Part shown: in pieces, positions 44,455-53,195 of the stretch
How the letters are laid out: the number at the start of each line of letters is the position of its first letter
How positions within the stretch are numbered: the stretch's first letter is position 1
From: Bacteroidaceae bacterium
Lineage (GTDB): Bacteria > Bacteroidota > Bacteroidia > Bacteroidales > Bacteroidaceae
DNA length: 64,000 nucleotides
Direction: 5' to 3'
Assembly: GCA_017650105.1 (NCBI GenBank)
Contig: JAGCFO010000028.1
Span: 35,210-99,209 of the forward strand
The notes under the pieces: model-generated
The model's database searches: none
The model's input: only the letters and a program-made list of their open reading frames with translations
Told to the model about the DNA's origin: nothing
Translations under genes and position numbers: made by a program

Positions 44455-44462
44455 TATCTTTG
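44455..44462 (+). promoter_or_regulatory. -7 element before second AGCS symporter
   Basis: TATCTTTG at 44455-44462 is a consensus -7 box 28 bp before the start codon. No TTTG lies at 19-21 bp; the closest are 12 or 24 bp away. Confidence 0.55.
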
Positions 44463-44490
44463 CAACTGTTTTTCAGAAAGAGTGTAGAAT

Positions 44491-45921
44491 ATGTCGGATT
44501 TTACGGCTTCGCTAAATAATTTCTTCAATTCAGTTAATGGTTTCATTTGGGGATGGCCCATGCTTCTGCTGCTGCTAGGAACTCATCTCTTTATGACGCT
44601 TCGTCTGCGCTTTCCCCAGCGTCATCTGCTGAAGGGAATCCGCCTTTCTGTCTCGCGCGACAGTCAAGTAAACGGCGATGTGAATCCATTCGCAGCGTTG
44701 GCAACTTCTCTTGCCGGGCAGATAGGTACTGGAAACATCGTGGGGGTTGCAACGGCAGTTCTGGCAGGAGGACCCGGAGCGGTGCTCTGGTGCTGGCTGA
44801 CGGGTATTTTCGGAATGGCAACGAAATATTGCGAAGCGCTGCTTGGAGTGAAGTATCGCGTCCGTACTCACGATGGGCAAATGCTGGGAGGCCCTATGTA
44901 CGCGTGGGAAAGAGGTTTGGGTCATCGTTGGGTAGGAATCTTGTTTGCCATTTTCACTCTTTTCTGCAGTTTTGGATTGGGAAACGTGTTGCAAGGAAAC
45001 GCCGTAGCGGAAGTTGTCGGGGAAACCTATCACATTTCCACCTACACCACAGCTGCCGTATTAACCGTTTTCGTGGGGGCAGTGATTCTTTTCGGACTGA
45101 AAGGAATCACCGAGGTGTGCTCGAGGCTTGTGCCGTTGATGGCTGCTTTCTATATTCTCGGATGTATTGCCCTGCTTGTGATTAACTGGCATTGGCTTGA
45201 CGACGCAGTAGTGCTTATCTTTAAGAGTGCCTTTACTCCGCAGGCTATGGGGGGAGGATTTGTCGGAGGATTCATGATTGCTGCGCAGAACGGTGTTTCT
45301 CGCGGATTGCTCTCAAACGAAAGCGGATTGGGCTCAGGGCCAATCATCGATGCTTCAGCACGCACTAGAAATCCTGTTCAACAGGCGCTTGTGTCTTCTA
45401 CCGCTCCCTTCTGGGATACAGTCATCATCTGTGCTCTTACGGGAATCATCCTTGTGAGCAGCATGCTCTCGCTTGGGGAAAATGGAACCGAAGGAGCAAA
45501 AATCCTTACCCAGCAGGCATTTTCGGGAATTCCCGTTGTTGGCAGTCATGTGTTGGCTGTCAGTTTGTTTGTGTTTGCTGCCTCCACTATTCTCAGCTGG
45601 ACTTGCTACGGGGAGAAAATGATACGATACATCATTCGTGGCTCGCAGAAGACTCAAGGTCGCATCATTATGATTTATCGCCTACTGTGGATTGTGTTCA
45701 CATTCGTCGGGGCTGTTCTTCCGCTGGAGTTAGTATGGAATGTGGGAACAACCGTAATTGCCTTTATGGCTGTCCCTAATCTTCTTTCCATCTTGTTGCT
45801 TTCGAGGGTAATTGTGCGGGAAACGCGCCATTATCTGTGGGAAAATCATCTGGATGAGGTGATGACAGAAGAGCCCCCGTTGGAAGATGAGATAGCTGCA
45901 TCGAGAAAGAAGAAAGGCTGA
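44491..45921 (+). CDS. AGCS family alanine/glycine:cation symporter (second copy)
   Basis: The 476-residue polytopic protein shows the AGCS signatures ATSLAGQIGTGNIVGVATAV, GGPGAVLWCWLTGIFGMATK and GLLSNESGLGSGPIIDASAR. It differs clearly from the copy at 1516 (SLAGQ in place of SLATR, no charged insert), so the two are old paralogues and not a recent duplication. It imports small neutral amino acids with a cation. The C-terminus is acidic, then ends in a Lys-rich tail. It is a single gene with a hairpin downstream at 45997-46028. Confidence 0.92.
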   Translation: MSDFTASLNNFFNSVNGFIWGWPMLLLLLGTHLFMTLRLRFPQRHLLKGIRLSVSRDSQVNGDVNPFAALATSLAGQIGTGNIVGVATAVLAGGPGAVLWCWLTGIFGMATKYCEALLGVKYRVRTHDGQMLGGPMYAWERGLGHRWVGILFAIFTLFCSFGLGNVLQGNAVAEVVGETYHISTYTTAAVLTVFVGAVILFGLKGITEVCSRLVPLMAAFYILGCIALLVINWHWLDDAVVLIFKSAFTPQAMGGGFVGGFMIAAQNGVSRGLLSNESGLGSGPIIDASARTRNPVQQALVSSTAPFWDTVIICALTGIILVSSMLSLGENGTEGAKILTQQAFSGIPVVGSHVLAVSLFVFAASTILSWTCYGEKMIRYIIRGSQKTQGRIIMIYRLLWIVFTFVGAVLPLELVWNVGTTVIAFMAVPNLLSILLLSRVIVRETRHYLWENHLDEVMTEEPPLEDEIAASRKKKG

Positions 45922-45996
45922 CAGAGTAGGAATAATACAAAAGAGCAAAAGGAACTTTTAGAATAGTCAGATTAGGCTACTCCTTATTTAATATAG

Positions 45997-46028
45997 AAAG
46001 CCAGCAGCAAAAAGATGCCGCTGGCTTT
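45997..46028. terminator. Hairpin terminator between convergent genes
   Basis: AAAGCCAGC at 45997-46005 pairs with GCTGGCTTT at 46020-46028 around a 14-base loop. It serves the symporter and perhaps the convergent lipoprotein gene. Confidence 0.75.
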
Positions 46029-46115
46029 GTTGTTAATGAATTGCGCCAAGCTGCTTTGCCCTTTCAAGGTCGGGTTAACAAGCAAGCATTGCGTTCTTCT
46101 AGCATTTGTCTCGTC

Positions 46116-46625
46116 TTAGCGCGTGAAAATCAGCGAAACCGTTGCGTCGATAGGAAGGAAGCTTAAGTCGATGGTAGTGATGTACTTGATGATGATGCTT
46201 ACTACCTCGTTTGCCGAAAGGCCTAGTTCCATGCGCTTGTCTGTCAGCTCAAGGATATCGCAAGGCAACTGGATGTTGTCGATAGGCAGATTTTGGCCCT
46301 TGAGAACCATCGTGAGGGATTTTCCGTCTTCGCTAACCTCATAGTGGCAGGCGTCGTTTCCTCCAACGTTAAGCACACCGTTTTCTTCAAAAGTGAATGT
46401 GACGCTACCGAAAATGGAACGGAGAGTTCTGTCGTTGATAGGAGTTTTCTCTTTGTCCTTTTTAGGGCCAAGTCTGTAGGCAGCAGTTGCCTGAGTAAGA
46501 GTCCATGTTCCCTCGATGGTTGCAATGACTTCTTTCTGCGGATCTTCTTTCTGGCAGGAGCAGTTAAGCATACCGGAGAGGAAGAATAATACGGTGGTAA
46601 ACAATAAACTGATCTTTTTCATCAT
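46116..46625 (-). CDS. Lipocalin-like lipoprotein
   Basis: The 169-residue product has a lipoprotein signal (MMKKISLLFTTVLFFLSGML, then NCSC with Cys24 the likely acceptor). The mature part starts IEGTWTLTQATAAYRLGP and continues with FTFEENGVLNVGG and YEVSEDGKSLTMVLKG. This up-and-down beta pattern of lipocalin-like lipoproteins is common in Bacteroidales. No precise function can be given. The start may be the first or second of two adjacent ATGs. Repeat copy 9 lies upstream. Confidence 0.75.
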   Translation of the reverse strand: MMKKISLLFTTVLFFLSGMLNCSCQKEDPQKEVIATIEGTWTLTQATAAYRLGPKKDKEKTPINDRTLRSIFGSVTFTFEENGVLNVGGNDACHYEVSEDGKSLTMVLKGQNLPIDNIQLPCDILELTDKRMELGLSANEVVSIIIKYITTIDLSFLPIDATVSLIFTR

Positions 46626-46699
46626 AACATATGGTTTAGTTAATTTGACATAAAGTCTATTTCATTCAGCAAAGTTAGTGCTTTTTTATTGAAAAGGAA

Positions 46700-46780
46700 T
46701 TATTCCTTCTCCAAAAAAGTTTTTTCTTTCTTCAAAAAAATTTTTCCCTTCTTCAGCGCGCGAGATTCCTTCTCCATAAT
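46700..46780 (-). repeat. 21-bp phased GRAGAA array, copy 9
   Basis: Reversed markers TTCTCC at 46707, TTCTTC at 46728, TTCTTC at 46749 and TTCTCC at 46770 are each 21 bp apart. The connector GCGCGCGAGAT sits between the last two. Confidence 0.9.
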
Positions 46781-46789
46781 TTCGGGCAC

Positions 46790-47011
46790 TCAGACACACT
46801 TCTCGGCTTCGTTTAGAAGTGCTTTCAGATGACTCTCGATGGCTTCGGCTGTAGGATAGCAGCGGAGCAGGGAAGAGAGTTCCTTTTTGTCGCTTTCGTC
46901 AACCCATGCAGAGATGTTCTTTCGCAGCGCATCGATATCCTCGGGCAGGAGGAGTGACGTCTGATGGCTGTCGTGCAAATGGATGAACTCAGCGAGCCGG
47001 TCGTTAATCAT
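46790..47011 (-). CDS. Small hypothetical protein downstream of proS
   Basis: The 73-residue frame starts 21 bp after the proS stop on the same strand. The product (MINDRLAEFIHLHDSHQTSL, then LLPEDIDALRKNISAWVDES) is predicted helical and soluble. Its mixed charge and ordinary codon use resemble a real gene. I do not recognise the family. Position suggests co-transcription with proS. The frame ends only about 10 bp before a repeat array. Confidence 0.6.
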   Translation of the reverse strand: MINDRLAEFIHLHDSHQTSLLLPEDIDALRKNISAWVDESDKKELSSLLRCYPTAEAIESHLKALLNEAEKCV

Positions 47012-47032
47012 CTCTGCCTGAAACTCAGCACG

Positions 47033-48535
47033 TTAGTATGCCCTTGCGAAAAGCACGCGTCGTGCGCTGGGCTTGCCTGTGAGCATGTCGACGCCGGGCT
47101 CTTTTTCCATCACGCAAGCGGGATAGTTCTCATCGTCGAAGGGCAAGCAGCGGATGGTAGCCTTCGTCTCGTCCTTGATGCGCTCTTCCGTCTCTGCGGT
47201 ACCGTCCCAATGGGCAAGAATGAAGCCTCCTTTTTCAATCTCAACCTTGAACTCTTCCCAAGTGTCGACGGTCTTGCACCATCCGTTGCGCTGGGTAAGG
47301 GCTTTCTTGAAGATGTTCTCCTGAATGTCGTCGAGAAGTTTCTGAACGTGCTCTTCGATGCCTTCGATGCTGACGGTCTCTTTCTCGAGTGTGTCGCGAC
47401 GCATAACCTCCATCGTTCCGTTCTCAAGGTCGCGTGCTCCCAGCACAAGTCTGACGGGCACGCCGCGCAGCTCATAGTCGGCAAACTTGAATCCAGGGCG
47501 TTTGTTGTCGGCATTGTCGTACTTGACGCTGATGCCCATTTCGCGCAGTTTGTTGACGATAGGTTCCACTCGGGCGTCGATAGCCGAGAGCTGCTCGTCG
47601 TTCTTGTAGATAGGCACGATGACAACCTGTATGGGGGCAAGCTTCGGAGGAAGGACAAGCCCGTTGTCGTCGCTGTGAACCATGATGAGGGCGCCCATGA
47701 GCCTTGTGCTCACGCCCCAGCTTGTGGCCCACACGTAGTCGTTCTTCCCCTCTTTGTCGGTGAACTGTACGTCGAAGGCTTTGGCAAAGTTCTGTCCCAG
47801 GAAGTGGCTCGTACCGCTCTGAAGGGCTTTGCCGTCTTGCATCATCGCCTCAATGGTATAAGTATCGAGAGCTCCTGCGAAACGTTCCGTTGCGCTCTTC
47901 ACTCCTTTTATTACAGGCACAGCCATATACTTTTCAGCAAACTCACCATACACGTGGAGCATGCGCTGGGCCTCTTCCTCAGCTTCCTGGCGGGTGGCGT
48001 GCGCTGTGTGTCCCTCCTGCCACAGGAATTCGCTTGTGCGGAGGAACGGGCGGGTGCGCATCTCCCAACGCATAACGTTTGCCCATTGGTTGACAAGAAT
48101 AGGCAAGTCGCGATAGGAGTGAATCCAGTTCTTATAGGTGTTCCAGATAATCGTCTCCGACGTGGGGCGAATGATGAGCTCCTCTTCAAGTTTTGCAGCG
48201 GGGTCAACAACCACTCCGCTGCGGTCTTCGTTGGTTTTCAGACGATAGTGGGTGACGACGGCGCACTCCTTAGCAAATCCCTCCACATGCTCTGCCTCGC
48301 GGCTGAGGAAGGACTTGGGGATAAGGAGAGGGAAATAGGCGTTCTGATGCCCTGTTGCCTTGAACATATCGTCAAGCTGACGCTGAATTTTCTCCCAAAT
48401 TGCGTAGCCGTAAGGTTTGATAACCATACAGCCGCGTACTGCCGACTGCTCGGCAAGGTCTGCTTTCACAACGAGATCGTTATACCACTGTGAGTAATTC
48501 TCACTTCGTTTGGTAAGTTGTTTAAGTTCTGCCAT
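47033..48535 (-). CDS. proS: Proline--tRNA ligase (type 3, archaeal/eukaryotic-like)
   Basis: ProS charges tRNA-Pro. The ATG at 48535 gives 500 residues starting [20 protein letters not shown], the standard N-terminus. An upstream ATG at 48598 lies before the likely promoter. The class II motifs are present: [20 protein letters not shown] (motif 1 region), [20 protein letters not shown] (motif 2) and [20 protein letters not shown] (motif 3). A C-terminal anticodon-binding domain follows. There is no YbaK-like editing insert, but a free-standing YbaK deacylase is at 54205. A -7 TACATTTG lies upstream (complement 48585-48592). Confidence 0.96.
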   Translation of the reverse strand: MAELKQLTKRSENYSQWYNDLVVKADLAEQSAVRGCMVIKPYGYAIWEKIQRQLDDMFKATGHQNAYFPLLIPKSFLSREAEHVEGFAKECAVVTHYRLKTNEDRSGVVVDPAAKLEEELIIRPTSETIIWNTYKNWIHSYRDLPILVNQWANVMRWEMRTRPFLRTSEFLWQEGHTAHATRQEAEEEAQRMLHVYGEFAEKYMAVPVIKGVKSATERFAGALDTYTIEAMMQDGKALQSGTSHFLGQNFAKAFDVQFTDKEGKNDYVWATSWGVSTRLMGALIMVHSDDNGLVLPPKLAPIQVVIVPIYKNDEQLSAIDARVEPIVNKLREMGISVKYDNADNKRPGFKFADYELRGVPVRLVLGARDLENGTMEVMRRDTLEKETVSIEGIEEHVQKLLDDIQENIFKKALTQRNGWCKTVDTWEEFKVEIEKGGFILAHWDGTAETEERIKDETKATIRCLPFDDENYPACVMEKEPGVDMLTGKPSARRVLFARAY

Positions 48536-48634
48536 ATATGATTTTTTTGTTCTAAGCGTTGAAAAAAGGATTGTTTTGACGCTGCAAATGTACGACATTT
48601 TTTACGAAAAATGTAAAAAAAATAGCAAAAAGCG

Positions 48635-48665
48635 TTTTTACTTTCAAAAAGATATTTTACTTTTG
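48635..48665 (+). promoter_or_regulatory. Probable promoter of the OmpA-type lipoprotein
   Basis: TACTTTTG at 48658-48665 fits TAnnTTTG. A TTTT/TTTA tract 19-20 bp upstream stands in for TTTG. The start is 52 bp downstream. Confidence 0.5.
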
Positions 48666-48716
48666 TCCTCAGATTGAAAAGTAACGTTTGTATTCATATA
48701 ATTAAATTAGGAAAAA

Positions 48717-49421
48717 ATGAAAGCAAAAAGTATTCTTACTCTTGGTTTGTGCGCAACACTTATGTTGTCGGGTTGCGACATGTCTAAAACCGCTTCTGGT
48801 TCTCTCATCGGTACCGCTGCTGGTGGTCTTTTGGGTGCTGCTGTTGGTTACTATACCGGTAATACAGCCGTTGGCGCTGCTGTAGGTGCTACCGTTGGTG
48901 CTGGTGCTGGTGCTCTTATCGGTCACAAGATGGATAAGGCTGCCGAAGCTGCCGCTCAGGTTGAAGGAGCAGACGTAGAGAAAGTAAAGGACGCTAACGG
49001 TCTTGAGGCTGTTAAGGTTACTTTCGACAGCGGTCTTCTCTTCGCAACTGGAAAGAGCGACCTCAGCTCAGGCGCAAAGGCTTCTCTGACGAAGTTCGCA
49101 GGCGTGCTGAAGGAGTATAGCGATGCCGACGTTGCCGTTCAGGGCTACACCGACAATCAGGGCTGGCGTAACAGCACAGCAGAGCAGAGCGTACAGAAGA
49201 ACCTCACCCTCAGCCAGCAGCGTGCTGACGCCGTTAGCTCTTACCTGAAGGCTCAGGGCGTTTCTGCTGATCAGATTGCAAGCTCAACCGGTTTCGGTGA
49301 GAGCAATCCTGTTGCTGACAACAGCACCGCTGAAGGAAAGGCACAGAACCGCCGCGTGGAGGTTTACCTCTATGCTAGCGAAGAGATGATCAAGGCTGCC
49401 GAGGCTGGCACTCTGAAATAA
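48717..49421 (+). CDS. OmpA-family lipoprotein with glycine-zipper segment
   Basis: This 234-residue lipoprotein (signal MKAKSILTLGLCATLMLSGC, lipid on Cys20) has a glycine-zipper stretch GTAAGGLLGAAVGYYTGNTA followed by AVGAAVGATVGAGAGALIG. The C-terminal OmpA domain has FDSGLLFATGKSDLSSGAK, VAVQGYTDNQGW and LSQQRADAVSSYLKAQGV, then NRRVEVYL. Such proteins anchor the outer membrane to peptidoglycan. It has low codon diversity typical of high expression and a strong terminator right after it. Confidence 0.93.
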   Translation: MKAKSILTLGLCATLMLSGCDMSKTASGSLIGTAAGGLLGAAVGYYTGNTAVGAAVGATVGAGAGALIGHKMDKAAEAAAQVEGADVEKVKDANGLEAVKVTFDSGLLFATGKSDLSSGAKASLTKFAGVLKEYSDADVAVQGYTDNQGWRNSTAEQSVQKNLTLSQQRADAVSSYLKAQGVSADQIASSTGFGESNPVADNSTAEGKAQNRRVEVYLYASEEMIKAAEAGTLK

Positions 49422-49441
49422 TCTCGTAGCTTAATGAATGA

Positions 49442-49471
49442 AAATGCGGGTTACGGCCCGCATTTTTTTTC
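49442..49471 (+). terminator. Intrinsic terminator of the OmpA-type lipoprotein
   Basis: AAATGCGGG (49442-49450) pairs with CCCGCATTT (49457-49465) and is followed by a T run. This is a textbook intrinsic terminator. Confidence 0.92.
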
Positions 49472-49597
49472 TGATTACATTCTGTTTCGCTGCCTCCTGA
49501 AAGATTGACGTCTGCTGCCAAGATAAATAAAGTATGCAAACGTCCGTTTTCGATAGGAATCTTTTGACAATTAATTACTAGGACCTGGTAATCCAAT

Positions 49598-50614
49598 ATG
49601 CTGACATTCCCGCAAGAAGACATAGAAGTCTTTCGACAGTTCATACGCGAAGGTTCCTTCTTCGCCCTCACTTGCCACACTAATCCCGACGGCGACGCCC
49701 TCGGCTCAACGCTCGCTTTGGCTAACTGGCTGCGGCAGATGGGCAAGGAGGCCGTCGTGATAGTTCCCGACATGTATCCCGATTTCCTTCAATGGCTTCC
49801 GGGAGCACAAGATGCCGTGCGTGCCGACAAGTATCCCGATAAGGCGAAGCTCACCCTCTCGCTTGCCGACGTTGTCCTCTGCATGGATTACAACACACCC
49901 TCTCGCACCGAGCAGCTTGAGCCGTTCATACGTGAGTCGAAAGGCAAGAAAGTCCTCATCGACCATCATCTTGACCCCGAACCCTTCTGCGACGTCTCAT
50001 TCAGCGCTCCTTCTGCTTCATCAACGGCAGAAATCGTCTTCTCTCTCATCGAACAGATGGAGGGAGCCTCGCTGCTTACTTTCGAGGCAGCCGAGTGTCT
50101 CTACTGCGGCATGATGACCGACACAGGAGCCTTCACTTATAACAGCTCGCGCCCCGAGGTGTATGCTATCATCAGCCGGCTGCTTGCTCTCCGCATCGAT
50201 AAGGACAAAATCTACCGTCGTGTCTATCACAACTACTCCGAAGGGCGCCTGCGTCTCATCGGCTATTCCTTATATGAAAAGATGCGCGTCTATCCCGAGC
50301 AGAAGGCCGCCCTTATCTATCTTTCGAAAGCCGAAATGGCAAAGTTTCAATATGTTAAAGGCGACACAGAGGGACTTGTCAACATGCCGCTTCAGATGAA
50401 GGGCATTGTGCTCTCATGCTTCCTGCGCGAGGATACTGAAAAGTCATCCATACGCGTTTCGCTTCGTTCTGTCGGCAACTTCCCTTGCAATCGTTTTGCC
50501 GAGCAGTATTGGAGTGGAGGAGGGCACCTGAATGCTTCGGGAGGCTCTTTCGACGGCTCTCTCGACGATGCTGTCGCCCATTTCGAGGAGGCGCTGAAGG
50601 AGTTCAAGCCATAA
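49598..50614 (+). CDS. DHH/DHHA1 phosphoesterase (NrnA-like)
   Basis: The 338-residue product is a DHH-DHHA1 family enzyme. Metal-binding motifs are LTCHTNPDGDALGSTLALAN, CMDYN and the DHH motif LIDHHLDPEPFCD. A further Asp is in CGMMTDTGAFTYNSSRPEVY. The C-terminal DHHA1 domain ends with WSGGGHLNASGGSFDGSLDD. NrnA-like members degrade nanoRNA and 3'-phosphoadenosine 5'-phosphate; related ones cleave cyclic di-AMP or pApA. Sequence alone does not separate these. It is a single gene followed by a hairpin. Confidence 0.9.
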   Translation: MLTFPQEDIEVFRQFIREGSFFALTCHTNPDGDALGSTLALANWLRQMGKEAVVIVPDMYPDFLQWLPGAQDAVRADKYPDKAKLTLSLADVVLCMDYNTPSRTEQLEPFIRESKGKKVLIDHHLDPEPFCDVSFSAPSASSTAEIVFSLIEQMEGASLLTFEAAECLYCGMMTDTGAFTYNSSRPEVYAIISRLLALRIDKDKIYRRVYHNYSEGRLRLIGYSLYEKMRVYPEQKAALIYLSKAEMAKFQYVKGDTEGLVNMPLQMKGIVLSCFLREDTEKSSIRVSLRSVGNFPCNRFAEQYWSGGGHLNASGGSFDGSLDDAVAHFEEALKEFKP

Positions 50615-50697
50615 TGGTTTACACAAAAAGGAGGCCTGCCTTTTTGAATGGCTGCTCTTCTGTCATTCGAAAATGTAGAACGAAGTTATTTGTAACA

Positions 50698-50726
50698 AAG
50701 CGGAAGAGCCCCAGGCTCTTCCGCTT
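50698..50726 (+). terminator. Hairpin terminator after the DHH gene
   Basis: A perfect 12-bp stem (50698-50709 with 50715-50726) encloses a 5-base loop. There is only a weak T tract afterwards. Confidence 0.75.
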
Positions 50727-50850
50727 GCTGTTTCTGCTAATGCGCATATTTCCAATTAGAAACGTCTTGTGATGAGAGGGATAACCTCAAAGAAAAAATG
50801 AGCATAAAGAGCCTTCCCTCCTTTGCATATTTTTAAGTAGAAGAGATAGC

Positions 50851-50956
50851 GATTTTTGGAGAACAAATATCGCGATATGAAGAAGGGAAAATTTTTTTTG
50901 AAGAAGGGAAAAAATTTTTTGGAGAAGGAATAATTATTTTTGGAGAAGGAAAAAAA
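50851..50956 (+). repeat. 21-bp phased GRAGAA array, copy 10 (type array)
   Basis: GGAGAA at 50858, GAAGAA at 50879 and 50900, and GGAGAA at 50921 and 50942 give four consecutive steps of exactly 21 bp. After the marker each unit has CAAATA, GGGAAA or GGAATA. An A/T tract or the palindrome ATCGCGAT then leads to TTG or ATG before the next marker. This is the clearest copy and defines the family. Confidence 0.93.
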
Positions 50957-51009
50957 CTATATCCTTTTTCTTAAATCGGTTTCTTCTTTACCACACGATT
51001 TCATCAGGC

Positions 51010-51073
51010 TTCGCCTCGGAAACAAAAATAAACTTAATTTATTTTGTTCTTCACTCGGCTTGCACTATCTTTG
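51010..51073 (+). promoter_or_regulatory. DUF4827 promoter within a module shared with mscS
   Basis: TTTG at 51043-51046, 19 bp, TATCTTTG at 51066-51073. Upstream AAAATAAA and TTTATTTT form an 8-bp inverted repeat. The stretch CTCGG to CTTGCACTATCTTTG closely matches the region before mscS. Confidence 0.82.
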
Positions 51074-51102
51074 CCTTTTGAAATAGGATAAGAAAATGTA
51101 AC

Positions 51103-51738
51103 ATGAAGAAATACTATTCTCTGGCAATGATTCTGTTGCTCGGTGCTGTCGCTTTACAGCTTGCCGGGTGCAGAGACTACGAGACCTATGCCGAACAGAA
51201 AGAAAAAGAACGCAAGTATATCCAGTCGTTCCTCGACGACGGAGGAATCGACGGGCGCGAGATAAAAGTCATCTCCTACGCCGACTTTTGTGCGCAGGAC
51301 AGCACTACCGACGCTTCGAAAAACGAATACGTCCTTTTCGAGGACAAGGGTGTCTATATGCAGATTATCCGCAAGGGCGAGGGGCGTGCTCAAAAGAAAG
51401 GGGAGAACCGCAACTATCTCTGCCGCTATATTGAATACAGCCTTGCCGACGCCGATACCACATCGGGAAACTTATATTCTACTGCGCCCGACAAGTTTAT
51501 CTGCAAGCGCACAGGAGATAGCTACAGCGCCTCTTTCACCTACGGATATATGTATGCTACATACGGGAGCGCTGTGCCTACGGGATGGTTGGTGGCTATG
51601 CCTTACCTCACTCCCGGACGCCCCAACGACAAGGGGGCGAAGGTGCGTCTGATAGTTCCACACAGCGAAGGAACGTCGACTGCTGCGCAGCATGTCAAAC
51701 CTTATTATTATGAAATTACCCTCCTGCCGGAACCGTAG
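51103..51738 (+). CDS. DUF4827 lipoprotein (FKBP-like fold)
   Basis: This 211-residue lipoprotein (signal ends LQLAGC, Cys23) belongs to the Bacteroidales DUF4827 family. Those proteins are distantly like FKBP peptidyl-prolyl isomerases. The mature start is RDYETYAEQKEKERKYIQSF and the core has YVLFEDKGVYMQIIRKGEG and VPTGWLVAMPYLTPG. Whether it has isomerase activity is unknown. In Bacteroidales it is commonly next to glmM, as here (38 bp). Confidence 0.88.
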   Translation: MKKYYSLAMILLLGAVALQLAGCRDYETYAEQKEKERKYIQSFLDDGGIDGREIKVISYADFCAQDSTTDASKNEYVLFEDKGVYMQIIRKGEGRAQKKGENRNYLCRYIEYSLADADTTSGNLYSTAPDKFICKRTGDSYSASFTYGYMYATYGSAVPTGWLVAMPYLTPGRPNDKGAKVRLIVPHSEGTSTAAQHVKPYYYEITLLPEP

Positions 51739-51776
51739 GAGGACAATAGATTCGAAATCATAACTAACTAATCATT

Positions 51777-53180
51777 ATGTCTCTCATAAAGTCTATATCA
51801 GGAATACGAGGCACCATCGGCGGTGGTGCGGGTGAAGGGTTGAATCCCTTGGATATCACAAAGTTTACGGCAGCATACGCAACACTGCTGAAGCGACGCG
51901 CTCCACAAGGGCACGTCGTCGTAGGGCGCGATGCGCGCATATCAGGCGAAATGGTGCGCAACTGCGTGTGCGGAACCTTGATGGGAATGGGCTACGACGT
52001 CCTCGATATCGGGTTGGCAACGACGCCCACAACGGAACTTGCCGTTACGATGAGCAAAGCTGTCGGCGGTATCATATTGACTGCCAGCCACAACCCGCGT
52101 CATTGGAATGCGCTGAAGCTGCTGAATGAAAAGGGCGAATTCCTGAATGCAGCCGAAGGGGCAGAGGTGCTCTCAATAGCAGAGCAGGAGGCCTTCTCGT
52201 TTGCCGATGTGGACAATCTGGGGAAGTATTCTCAAGACTTCTCATACGGGCAGCGACATATCGACGCCGTGCTGGCTCTTGAGCTGGTTGACGTTGCAGC
52301 CATCCGCAACGCGCATTTCCACGTGGCTATCGACGCCGTGAATTCCGTGGGCGGTATCATTCTGCCTTCGCTGCTTGAGCAACTGGGCGTGGAGCGTGTG
52401 GAGAAGCTCTACTGCGAGCCTACGGGCGATTTCCAGCACAACCCCGAACCTCTTGAGAAGAACCTCGGTGACATCATGTCTCTGATGAGCCACAGCGATT
52501 GCAACGTTGCCTTTGTTGTCGACCCTGATGTGGACCGTTTGGCAATTATTGACGAAAACGGGAAGATGTATGGCGAGGAATATACGTTGGTGACTGTTGC
52601 CGATTATGTCCTCCAGCGTACTCCGGGAAACACCGTAAGCAACCTAAGCAGCACACGCGCCCTGAGAGATGTGACGCAGGCGTACGGTTATGCCTACAAC
52701 GCATCGGCGGTAGGGGAGGTGAATGTCGTTGCCAAGATGAAAGAGACAGGCGCCGTTATCGGCGGCGAAGGAAATGGAGGAGTCATCTATCCCGCAAGCC
52801 ATTATGGACGCGACGCCCTTGTCGGCATCGCCCTCTTCCTCAGCTATCTGGCAAAGAAAGGATGTACCGTCAGCGAGTTGCGCAGGACCTATCCAGCATA
52901 CAGCATTGCTAAAAACCGCATCGACCTCACGCCAGACACGGATGTGGATGCCGTTCTCGCCCGTGTTAAAGGTATCTACTCGTCTGAGCAATATAAGGCG
53001 CAGGGCGTTGAGATTACCGATATAGACGGAGTGAAAATCGACTTCCCCGACCGTTGGGTACATCTGCGCAAAAGCAACACCGAGCCTATCATTCGTGTGT
53101 ATAGCGAGGCAAAGACGATGACAGACGCAAATGCTATCGGGGAAGACGTGATGAAAGAGGTGCTCAACTTGGTGAAATAG
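51777..53180 (+). CDS. glmM: Phosphoglucosamine mutase
   Basis: GlmM converts glucosamine-6-phosphate to glucosamine-1-phosphate for UDP-GlcNAc, the precursor of peptidoglycan and LPS. The 467-residue product starts MSLIKSISGIRGTIGGGAGE. It has the active-site serine S103 in LTASHNPRHWNALK, the metal loop VDPDVDRLAIIDENG, the sugar loop GGEGNGGVIYP and the phosphate loop RKSNTEPIIRVYSE. Related phosphomannomutases share these motifs; the N-terminal GIRGTIGG favours GlmM. It follows DUF4827 and precedes a secreted nuclease. Confidence 0.92.
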   Translation: MSLIKSISGIRGTIGGGAGEGLNPLDITKFTAAYATLLKRRAPQGHVVVGRDARISGEMVRNCVCGTLMGMGYDVLDIGLATTPTTELAVTMSKAVGGIILTASHNPRHWNALKLLNEKGEFLNAAEGAEVLSIAEQEAFSFADVDNLGKYSQDFSYGQRHIDAVLALELVDVAAIRNAHFHVAIDAVNSVGGIILPSLLEQLGVERVEKLYCEPTGDFQHNPEPLEKNLGDIMSLMSHSDCNVAFVVDPDVDRLAIIDENGKMYGEEYTLVTVADYVLQRTPGNTVSNLSSTRALRDVTQAYGYAYNASAVGEVNVVAKMKETGAVIGGEGNGGVIYPASHYGRDALVGIALFLSYLAKKGCTVSELRRTYPAYSIAKNRIDLTPDTDVDAVLARVKGIYSSEQYKAQGVEITDIDGVKIDFPDRWVHLRKSNTEPIIRVYSEAKTMTDANAIGEDVMKEVLNLVK

Positions 53181-53195
53181 TCTTTTCCTGAGGAA

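Larger units (their letters stand above)
50615..51102. other. Intergenic region with terminator, long repeat array and promoter module
   Basis: This 488-bp gap holds the hairpin at 50698-50726, the longest repeat array of the window (50851-50956) and the promoter module at 51010-51073. I saw no gene in it. Confidence 0.7.

Noticed and set aside
46964..48493. A 509-codon open frame on the plus strand opposite proS
   Set aside because: It mirrors proS codon for codon, has no family match or promoter, and proS has all class II synthetase motifs.
50851..50956. Phased repeats considered as a CRISPR array
   Set aside because: The 21-bp units are contiguous and degenerate, there are no unique spacers of constant length, and no cas genes are present.
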